DNA from: an uncultured Campylobacter sp.
GTDB lineage: Bacteria > Campylobacterota > Campylobacteria > Campylobacterales > Campylobacteraceae
Length of the DNA: 5,613 bases
Reading direction: 5' to 3'
Assembly (NCBI RefSeq): GCF_938018035.1
Contig: NZ_CALIJF010000086.1
Location: 1-5,613 of the forward strand
The notes beneath the pieces are model-generated. The model was given only the letters and a program-made list of their open reading frames with translations, was not told the origin of the DNA and ran no database searches. The translations under genes and the position numbers were made by a program. This document shows, in pieces, positions 1 to 5,237 of this stretch (its first letter is position 1; each line of letters starts with the position of its first letter).

Positions 1-347
1 GCCTCGTCTATGAGCTCTTTTTCGATCATGGAGCTTTTGGCGACGCCCGAGACGATCCATTTAAATTTCCACAGGCAGTCCGTAAAGTCGCCGAAATTCG
101 GGTATTCGCTTTCTTTTAAATTTTGCGCGATGTAGTTCGTGAGCCATAAGAGTGCTCTGGTTCTTAAAAATGCGCCGAATTTTTCAAATTCGTCGTTTAA
201 AACAAAGTCGCAAATTTGCGCGGCAAATTCGAAATTTTCCGCCTCTACGGCGTCTCTTATCGAGTCAAACAGACACTCCTCCTTATCTATCACGCTTTTT
301 AGCCCATTTAGCTTTTCATAAAGCCCCTCTAGCGAGTCCTGTTCCAT
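1..347 (-). CDS. Partial gene for an acidic helical protein of unknown function (possibly TPR-like)
   Basis: An open frame runs leftward from an ATG whose complement lies at 345-347, giving 115 full codons without a stop before the window edge, so the C-terminus is missing. The start is supported by GAGGAG (minus strand, 358 to 353) five bases upstream. The other nearby ATG (358-360) is in a different frame. The protein begins MEQDSLEGLYEKLNGL and is rich in Glu, Asp, Phe and Leu. It shows alternating helical stretches (about residues 5-20, 24-37, 39-50, 53-77) and an aromatic motif LWKFKW near residues 92-97. I see no signal peptide or membrane segment. The paired-helix look and the WKFKW motif remind me of uncharacterised TPR-type bacterial proteins, but this is a weak impression and no function can be assigned. 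It is divergent from the hydrolase operon and separated from it by about 240 bases, so it need not be functionally linked. Confidence 0.75.
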   Translation of the reverse strand, partial: MEQDSLEGLYEKLNGLKSVIDKEECLFDSIRDAVEAENFEFAAQICDFVLNDEFEKFGAFLRTRALLWLTNYIAQNLKESEYPNFGDFTDCLWKFKWIVSGVAKSSMIEKELIDE

Positions 348-364
348 CCTTGCTCCTCATTAAA

Positions 365-376
365 TTTTGCGATAAT
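365..376 (+). promoter_or_regulatory. Candidate distal extended -10 promoter reading toward the hydrolase operon
   Basis: A T-run (365-368) is followed by TG (368-369), one base, then GATAAT (371-376), a five-of-six match to TATAAT. The T-rich stretch plus TGn plus -10 form is characteristic of Campylobacter vegetative promoters. If used, transcription would begin near 383 and give a leader of about 200 bases carrying the inverted repeats at 448-516. It overlaps the minus-strand TATAAT, so the two promoters would compete for polymerase. The call rests on motif match only. Confidence 0.35.
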
Positions 377-380
377 TATA
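375..380 (-). promoter_or_regulatory. Candidate sigma70 -10 box for the minus-strand gene
   Basis: Read on the minus strand, this is a perfect TATAAT, placed about 27 bases upstream of the ATG at 347. That implies transcription starting near 368 and a leader of about 20 bases. No convincing -35 box is seen, which is usual for Campylobacter vegetative promoters. It overlaps a plus-strand -10 candidate (368-376). Confidence 0.5.
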
Positions 381-447
381 TCCGTTTAGTCTGAAGTTAA
401 GCAGGCTTGCTGCGATTTTAAAGCCCAAAAGGCAAAATGAAATTTAA

Positions 448-490
448 GCGCTATTTTTAAAACAGTTCTGTTCGCGTGCTGTTTCAGCGC
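448..490. repeat. Imperfect inverted repeat with an alternative small hairpin inside
   Basis: GCGCT (448-452) pairs with AGCGC (486-490), and AAACAG (460-465) pairs with CTGTTT (479-484). This gives a two-part stem with an asymmetric internal loop and a 13-base apical loop. AACAG (461-465) can instead pair with CTGTT (468-472) over a 2-base loop, so the two structures exclude each other. No T-tract follows, so it is not a classic terminator. It lies between two plus-strand promoter candidates and could be leader structure, an operator or chance. Confidence 0.4.
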
Positions 491-493
491 CCT

Positions 494-516
494 ATTTGCC
501 GCCGCGATAGGTAAAT
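494..516. repeat. Short inverted repeat upstream of the proximal promoter
   Basis: ATTTGCC (494-500) can pair with GGTAAAT (510-516), a seven-base stem including one G-T pair, around a GC-rich 9-base loop. A competing pairing is CCTAT (491-495) with ATAGG (507-511). It ends about nine bases before the extended -10 at 525, a position where a regulator operator would be plausible. No regulator box is recognised, and chance is possible. Confidence 0.3.
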
Positions 517-524
517 TTCAGCTT

Positions 525-533
525 TGTTATATA
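525..533 (+). promoter_or_regulatory. Candidate proximal extended -10 promoter of the hydrolase operon
   Basis: TG (525-526), one base and TATATA (528-533) form an extended -10, preceded by a short T-run (523-525). Transcription would start near 540 and leave a leader of about 45 bases before the ATG at 586. No -35 box is evident. The surroundings are markedly AT-rich compared with the genes, and this is the best-placed promoter for the five-gene run. Confidence 0.45.
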
Positions 534-574
534 AATTTAATATTAAAATGCCGTACACATAAATTTTTTAAGAA

Positions 575-580
575 AAGGGG
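575..580 (+). promoter_or_regulatory. Ribosome binding site deciding the start at 586
   Basis: AAGGGG ends five bases before the ATG at 586. This favours 586 over the in-frame ATG at 598, which would lie 17 bases from the site. Confidence 0.7.
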
Positions 581-585
581 AATTT

Positions 586-1824
586 ATGGACATAAACATG
601 CAGCGCTTTAAAAGCGAGTTCGAACAGATAAGCCGCTTTGGGGCTTTGGCGGGCGGCGGGCTTACGCGGCTTGCATTTTCGCGCGAGGATAAAGAGGCGC
701 GCGACTTCCTCATATCGCTACTTCAAAAAGAAAATTTCAAGATCAGAATCGACGATACGGGCAATATTTTCGCTAAATTTAGCGGCGTCAACAATCCCAA
801 TCTACCGTCCGTCAGCGCGGGCTCGCATATCGATAGCGTACCGCAGGGCGGCTTTTACGACGGCACGCTAGGAGTTATGTGCGCGCTGGAGGCGATCCGT
901 GCGGTGCGAGATAGCGGAGAGAGGCTTGCGCGACCGCTGGAGCTCATCGTCTTTGTTTGCGAGGAATCAAGCCGCTTTAAAATGGCGACCGTAGGCAGCA
1001 AGATAATTAGCGGCAAGCTATCGCGGCAGCGGCTGGGCGAGCTAAAGGATAAAGACGGAATTTCGCTATTTGACGCCATGCAGAGTTTCGGGCTAAATCC
1101 CGCAAATTTAAAAAGCTGCGTCCTGCCCAAATCCAGCTTTCATAGCTATATCGAGCTTCATATCGAGCAGGGGCCGGTATTGCAGCGACGCGGTATCCCC
1201 GTAGGCATCGTCACGGGTATCGCCGCGCCCGTGCGATACGAGCTGCGGATCGAGGGCAGAGCCGATCACAGCGGCGCTACGCCGATGGATATGCGCTGCG
1301 ACGCCCTAGCTTGCGCTAGCGAGATCGTTTTAAGCGCGGAGAGGATCGCAAAGGAGGGCAAAACCACGGTCGCAACGACGGGCTATGCAAATGCAATACC
1401 CGGCGTGCTAAACGTGATCCCCGGCTCCTGCACGCTAGGTCTTGATATACGCGATATCGATGAGGAAGCGCTTAGGGCGGCGGACGATAAAATTTGCGCC
1501 GCGATAGATAAAATTTGCGCTCGCAGAGGGTGTAAATTTGAACTAAAAAATCTCATCAAAGATCGCCCCGTAAAGCTAAGCGAGGAGATGATAGATCTGC
1601 TTGAGAGCTGCGCCGGCGAGCTTAAAATTCCAAGCCTGAGGCTTCCTAGCGGCGCAGGACATGACGCGATGAATATGACGGAGCTTGCGGATCGCGTGGG
1701 GATGCTTTTCGTGCCGTGCAAGGACGGCATCAGTCACAACGTAAATGAAAGCATAAACTGGGACGACGCGTTTGTCGCTACGAAGGTTTTAGCCGCGGCG
1801 ATGTTAAACTTAGCCAAAAAATAA
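586..1824 (+). CDS. M20 family metallo-hydrolase, allantoate amidohydrolase / N-carbamoyl-L-amino-acid hydrolase type
   Basis: The 412-residue product has the length and motif order of the AllC / L-carbamoylase / beta-ureidopropionase group, which remove an N-carbamoyl (ureido) group as ammonia and CO2 in the cytoplasm using two divalent metals. Visible metal-site residues are His81 in GSHIDS, Asp92 in FYDG, Glu126-Glu127 in CEESSRF (base then ligand), His192 in LHIEQGP and His384 in DGISHN. These fall almost exactly where E. coli AllC has its own. The lid domain carries DHSGATPM (228-234), Asn276 and Arg289, family positions that bind the substrate carboxylate from the partner subunit. SGAGHDAMNM (355-364) is also family-typical. 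The usual EEGSRF glycine is replaced by Ser128. No hydantoinase, ureidoglycolate or allantoinase gene is adjacent, so substrate cannot be chosen between allantoate and N-carbamoyl amino acids. It is first gene of the run, with the next start 10 bases after its stop. Confidence 0.9.
   Translation: MDINMQRFKSEFEQISRFGALAGGGLTRLAFSREDKEARDFLISLLQKENFKIRIDDTGNIFAKFSGVNNPNLPSVSAGSHIDSVPQGGFYDGTLGVMCALEAIRAVRDSGERLARPLELIVFVCEESSRFKMATVGSKIISGKLSRQRLGELKDKDGISLFDAMQSFGLNPANLKSCVLPKSSFHSYIELHIEQGPVLQRRGIPVGIVTGIAAPVRYELRIEGRADHSGATPMDMRCDALACASEIVLSAERIAKEGKTTVATTGYANAIPGVLNVIPGSCTLGLDIRDIDEEALRAADDKICAAIDKICARRGCKFELKNLIKDRPVKLSEEMIDLLESCAGELKIPSLRLPSGAGHDAMNMTELADRVGMLFVPCKDGISHNVNESINWDDAFVATKVLAAAMLNLAKK
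1486..1520 (+). repeat. Two copies of a 14-base direct repeat inside the first hydrolase gene
   Basis: GATAAAATTTGCGC occurs at 1486-1499 and again at 1507-1520, a 21-base (seven-codon) period. It encodes DKICA twice, near residues 301 and 308 of the M20 hydrolase, within a helical stretch. It may be a small in-frame tandem duplication, or may simply reflect the genome's preference for AAATTT-type words. Confidence 0.6.
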
Positions 1825-1834
1825 AGGAGAGAAG

Positions 1835-3151
1835 ATGGATGCTATCGCACAAAAAGTAGAGGCGCTCAAAGGCGAGATGATCGGGGATCGCAGGTTTTTT
1901 CACTCGCATCCCGAGACGGGCTGGTTTACCTTTTTTACGACCGCGGTTATCGCAGATCGTATGCAGCGCCTGGGCTATGAGATAAAGCTCGGTCGCGAGG
2001 TAGTAAAGGCCGAAGCCAGACAGGGCGTAGGTAGCAAGGATGCCTGCGAGAAGGCGAAGCAGCGCGCCAAAGAGCTGCTAAACGCGGATCAGATAAAATT
2101 TCTTGATGCGATGGAGGATGGGCTAACGGGTTTAGTTGCCGAAATAGACACGGGGCGCGCGGGCAAGACGGTCGCTTTTAGATTTGACATAGACGGCGTG
2201 GACGTGACCGAGAGCACGGACGCGGACCATCGCCCTTTTAAGGAGGGCTTTCGCTCCGACATTAGCGGCATCACGCACGCGTGCGGGCACGACGGGCATA
2301 TCACGATGGGGCTTGCTCTGGCAAAGCTGATCGCGCAGAGCCTAGACGATTTTAGCGGTAAATTTAGATTTATCTTCCAAACCGCCGAGGAGGGCACCAG
2401 GGGCGCCGTGGGTATGGAAGCTGCTGGCGTTACCAAGGGCGTGGATTACTTGCTGGGCGGTCATATCGGCTTTCAGGCGAGCACCATGAGAGGCATCATC
2501 TGCGGCACCAAAAAACTGCTTGCGACCACTAAATTTGACGTAAGCTTAAAAGGCAAGTCCGCTCACGCCGCGGGCGCGCCGCAAAACGGAGCCAACGCCC
2601 TGCTCGCCGCAGCCGAAATGGCGCTTGATATGCACGGCATCACTAGACACGCAGACGGCGTTACGCGTATCAACGTCGGTGTGCTGCGCGCGGGCGAAGG
2701 GCGCAACGTCATCGCGCCTAACGGCTATCTCGCGTGCGAGACGCGCGGCGAGAGCACGGAACTGAATGAGTTTATGAAGGCCAAGTGCATGGACATAGTG
2801 GAGGGCGTTTCTAAAATTTACGGCGTTAGCTACGATGTGCAGGTTACGGGCGGTACCGCAGGCGGCGATAGCGACGAGGCTACCACGCAGCTTTACGAGG
2901 ATGCGGCGAAGGCATCGCCGTTTATCGACGATGATAAAATCGTAAGGGAGCTAAACTTCGGCGCATGCGAGGACTTCGCGCATTTTATGCGCTCGGTGCA
3001 AGATGCGGGCGGCAAAAGCGGATACTTGATGATCGGCACGGCGCTTACGGCGGGGCATCACAACGGTAAATTCGACTTCGACGAAGACTCGCTGCTTGCG
3101 GGGGTGGACGTGTATCTGCGCTGCGCGTATAAGCTAAACGGCAAAGTTTAA
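1835..3151 (+). CDS. abgA: AbgA-like M20 family amidohydrolase (p-aminobenzoyl-glutamate hydrolase subunit A homologue)
   Basis: The 438-residue product matches what I know of E. coli AbgA (about 436 residues) along its length. Shared features are LGREVV (52-57), a charged helical insert (58-95), TG.VAEIDTGR (98-108), HRPFK..F (132-139), ATTKFD (230-235), NALLAAA (254-260), GRNV (289-292) and AGHHNGKFDFDED (406-418). AbgA cleaves p-aminobenzoyl-glutamate, a folate breakdown product. Metal-binding and catalytic residues of the M20D type are present: Cys150 and His152 in HACGHDGH, Glu185-Glu186 in TAEEGTRG, His210 in GGHIG, and His408/His409. The lid has SAHA (242-245) and Arg304 in CETRG. No signal peptide is seen, so it is cytoplasmic. 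E. coli AbgA works with AbgB and the carrier AbgT; neither is in the visible operon, so it may act as a homodimer on another N-acyl amino acid. Its AAGGAG site (1824-1829) overlaps the upstream stop codon, suggesting translational coupling. Family is certain; substrate is not. Confidence 0.9.
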   Translation: MDAIAQKVEALKGEMIGDRRFFHSHPETGWFTFFTTAVIADRMQRLGYEIKLGREVVKAEARQGVGSKDACEKAKQRAKELLNADQIKFLDAMEDGLTGLVAEIDTGRAGKTVAFRFDIDGVDVTESTDADHRPFKEGFRSDISGITHACGHDGHITMGLALAKLIAQSLDDFSGKFRFIFQTAEEGTRGAVGMEAAGVTKGVDYLLGGHIGFQASTMRGIICGTKKLLATTKFDVSLKGKSAHAAGAPQNGANALLAAAEMALDMHGITRHADGVTRINVGVLRAGEGRNVIAPNGYLACETRGESTELNEFMKAKCMDIVEGVSKIYGVSYDVQVTGGTAGGDSDEATTQLYEDAAKASPFIDDDKIVRELNFGACEDFAHFMRSVQDAGGKSGYLMIGTALTAGHHNGKFDFDEDSLLAGVDVYLRCAYKLNGKV

Positions 3152-3161
3152 AGGAGATGAG

Positions 3162-3860
3162 ATGAAAAGAGCACTACTTCTAAGCGCTTCCAGTTACAAA
3201 GACAGCGGCTATCTAAACCACTGCAAGGGGTGGATCAAGGAATTTTTAGGAAGTCTTTGGGAGGATGAAATTTTATTCATTCCGTTTGCGGGCGTTAGGC
3301 GCACGAACGATCAATACGAGCAGAAGGTCGCAGACTGCTTGGAGAGTAACAATATCAGATCGATCCACCGATTTGCCGATATGAAAGCCGCCGTTAAAAA
3401 TGCCAAATCGATCTGCATCGGCGGCGGCAATACCTTCGTGCTGCTAAATGAGCTTTATAAATTTGATCTCTTAGGCGCGATCAAAGACGCCGTGGATAGC
3501 GGTACGCCGTATTTCGGCTGGTCTGCGGGCGCAAACGTCGCGGGCAAGACGATGATGACTACCAACGACATGCCGATCGTCTTCCCGCCCTCGCCGGTAG
3601 CTCTGGGGATCTTTCCGTATCAGATCAATCCGCACTTCATAAGCGGTAAAATTTCAAACCACAACGGCGAGAGCAGGGAGGAGCGGCTGGAGGAGTTTTT
3701 GATCGTCAATCAAAACGACAGCGTCTATGCTATGCCCGAGGGTAGCGCGTTTTTGATAAACGGAAATGAGTGCGAGGCGATGGGGCATGCGGACGTGCTG
3801 AAATTCGAGTACAAAAAAGAGATCTCGCGCATCGCCGTGGGAAGTAAATTTAAAATTTAA
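3162..3860 (+). CDS. pepE: Dipeptidase E (alpha-aspartyl dipeptidase), peptidase family S51
   Basis: The 232-residue protein (E. coli PepE is 229) hydrolyses dipeptides with N-terminal aspartate, and needs no metal. It has the class I glutamine amidotransferase-like fold with a serine nucleophile: Ser121 in GWSAGAN. His158 in QINPHF and Asp136 in TTNDMPIV align with Ser120, His157 and Asp135 of the E. coli enzyme with a constant offset of one. GGGNTF (87-92) forms the oxyanion region, and FIPFAGV (39-45) and MPEG (191-194) are also family-typical. No signal peptide is seen, so it acts in the cytoplasm. The ATG follows AAGGAG (3151-3156) by five bases, the site overlapping the stop of the abgA-like gene. 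Being next to a DcuC-type carrier, it could supply aspartate for deamination to fumarate; that link is inference. The C-terminus is slightly longer and more basic than in E. coli. Confidence 0.93.
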   Translation: MKRALLLSASSYKDSGYLNHCKGWIKEFLGSLWEDEILFIPFAGVRRTNDQYEQKVADCLESNNIRSIHRFADMKAAVKNAKSICIGGGNTFVLLNELYKFDLLGAIKDAVDSGTPYFGWSAGANVAGKTMMTTNDMPIVFPPSPVALGIFPYQINPHFISGKISNHNGESREERLEEFLIVNQNDSVYAMPEGSAFLINGNECEAMGHADVLKFEYKKEISRIAVGSKFKI

Positions 3861-3866
3861 AAGGAG
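3861..3866 (+). promoter_or_regulatory. Ribosome binding site supporting a GTG start
   Basis: AAGGAG lies directly after the pepE stop and five bases before the GTG at 3872, the same spacing as at the other junctions. This fixes the GTG as start of the carrier gene; the next in-frame ATG, at 3935, lies after the first membrane helix. Confidence 0.75.
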
Positions 3867-3871
3867 TTATC

Positions 3872-5227
3872 GTGCAGACGTTTAGGCTATTTTTGGCGCT
3901 TGCGGGTATCGTCGCAGTCGTCGCTTTACTGATCATGAAGAAGGATACTAAAACCGTGCTTATCGGCGTGGGTTTGGTGCTGTGCGTGCTTTGTCTAAAG
4001 CCGCTGGACGGGCTGGGCGCCTTTACCTCGTATATGACTAAAGCAGGTCTTATTAAGGCGATATGCGCCAGTATGGGTTTTGCCTTCGTGATGAAATTTA
4101 CCGGCTGCGACCGCGCGCTCGTAAATTTACTAACCAGGCCTCTTGGAAATATCGGATTTTTATTGATCCCTATCGTCGTGGCGCTTACATATTTTATCAA
4201 TATCGCGATTCCTTCCGCTGCGGGCTGCTCGGCTGCGGTCGGCGCTACGCTGATCCCCGTGATGATGGCTGCGGGCGTTAAACCGGAGATGGCGGGAGCT
4301 GCGGTATTTGCGGGCACTTTCGGTAGCGTTTTAAGCCCGGGCTCGGCGCACAACGTATTTGTAGCCGATATGGTAAAGGCGCACAACCCCTCCTACACGG
4401 TTCAAGACGTTATCGGGGTGCAGTTTCCCAGCGCGATTACCGCTTTGATCGTAGTTTTAATCATAATTAGCATAACAGCGATAGTTTGCAAAGACTACAC
4501 CAAGGGGGTGAATTATCTAGCGCAAAGAGAAAATTCCGCAGGTGCAGACGGCGCAAGCTCTGCCGTATCCGCCGCCGGTTCAAATTTATATGCGCAGCCT
4601 CAAAAAATAAACGTCTTATACGCACTTATGCCGCTAGTACCTTTGGTGATTTTAATCATCGGTGGTACGTCCAAGCTCAACACGATCTCCTTTCTTAAAT
4701 GGACCAAGATGGGCGTTGCCGAGGCGATGCTACTGGGCGCTATCGTCACCATCGTTATTACTCTGAGCAACCCTCAAAAGATCACGAAAGAATTTTTCAA
4801 GGGCATGGGTAGCGCGTATGCCGATATCATGGGTATCATCATCGCAGCGGGCGTCTTCGTCGCGGGTCTTAGCGCGTGCGGAGCGATCGATTTCGTAATC
4901 GAGTGGCTGAAGGGCGAGCAGGGCTACGTAAAATTCGGCGGCACCTTCGTTCCGTTTTTTATGGGCGTCGTAACAGGCTCGGGAGATGCGGCGGCGATGG
5001 CGTTTAACACCGCCGTGACCGTGCACGCCGACGCGCTGGGTTTTGAGCAAGATAAGCTCGGTATGGCGGTTGCGATAAGCGGCGCGCTAGGCAGGAGCGC
5101 ATCGCCGATTGCAGGCGCTTGCATCGTTTGCGCGGGACTTGCGATGGTAAGCCCTATTCAGATCGCTAAAAGAACGGCTCTAGGTATGTTTCTATCCGTC
5201 TGCGTCATCGCATTTTTCATTTTGTAA
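3872..5227 (+). CDS. DcuC-family anaerobic C4-dicarboxylate carrier-like membrane transporter
   Basis: The 451-residue integral inner-membrane protein starts at GTG, as the upstream site dictates. Hydrophobic segments lie near residues 4-22, 28-42, 60-77, 94-112, 120-133, 140-155, 186-206, 247-264, 284-298, 318-336, 358-372, 408-428 and 435-451, giving roughly 12-13 helices or re-entrant loops. The C-terminal half resembles E. coli DcuC: GMGSAYADIMG (311-321), AAGVFVAGLS (325-334), VTGSGDAA (367-374) and LGRSASPIAG (406-415). The first half has the matching polar loop IPSAAGCSAAVGATL (113-127), so two inverted halves are likely. DcuC carries succinate out and fumarate or aspartate in under anaerobiosis. 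A cytoplasmic or periplasmic linker (about 207-246) is rich in Ala, Ser and Gly and probably disordered. Every visible operon neighbour is a peptidase or amidase, so the real cargo may be a peptide or N-acyl amino acid. Family placement is firm; substrate is open. Confidence 0.87.
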   Translation: MQTFRLFLALAGIVAVVALLIMKKDTKTVLIGVGLVLCVLCLKPLDGLGAFTSYMTKAGLIKAICASMGFAFVMKFTGCDRALVNLLTRPLGNIGFLLIPIVVALTYFINIAIPSAAGCSAAVGATLIPVMMAAGVKPEMAGAAVFAGTFGSVLSPGSAHNVFVADMVKAHNPSYTVQDVIGVQFPSAITALIVVLIIISITAIVCKDYTKGVNYLAQRENSAGADGASSAVSAAGSNLYAQPQKINVLYALMPLVPLVILIIGGTSKLNTISFLKWTKMGVAEAMLLGAIVTIVITLSNPQKITKEFFKGMGSAYADIMGIIIAAGVFVAGLSACGAIDFVIEWLKGEQGYVKFGGTFVPFFMGVVTGSGDAAAMAFNTAVTVHADALGFEQDKLGMAVAISGALGRSASPIAGACIVCAGLAMVSPIQIAKRTALGMFLSVCVIAFFIL

Positions 5228-5237
5228 AGGACTTAAT

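Noticed and set aside
139..394. Two short plus-strand open frames at the left end
   Set aside because: They lie opposite the minus-strand gene, which has a good ribosome binding site, a -10 box and a sensible composition. The plus-strand products are Ser/Phe- or Arg/Leu-rich and show nothing recognisable.
448..490. Rho-independent terminator
   Set aside because: The stem is interrupted and no T-tract follows on either strand at the proper place; neither flanking gene ends here.
855..1730. Minus-strand open frames inside the first M20 hydrolase gene
   Set aside because: Ser/Leu/Ile-rich antisense shadows of a gene with all catalytic motifs intact.
2089..2436. Minus-strand open frame inside the abgA-like gene
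   Set aside because: Ser/Pro/Ala-rich antisense shadow; the plus strand encodes the conserved HACGHDGH and AEEGTRG motifs here.
1835..3151. HipO-type hippuricase as the name for the second hydrolase
   Set aside because: It shares the M20D metal site, but the charged insert at residues 58-95, the length and the LGREVV and AGHHNGKFDFDED motifs fit AbgA better than HipO, which is shorter (about 380-390 residues).
3850..4386. Long minus-strand open frame opposite the start of the carrier gene
   Set aside because: Its product is a low-complexity run of Ala, Ile, Pro, Thr and Ser, as expected from the antisense of a membrane protein gene. It has no family motif, and the plus-strand protein is clearly real.
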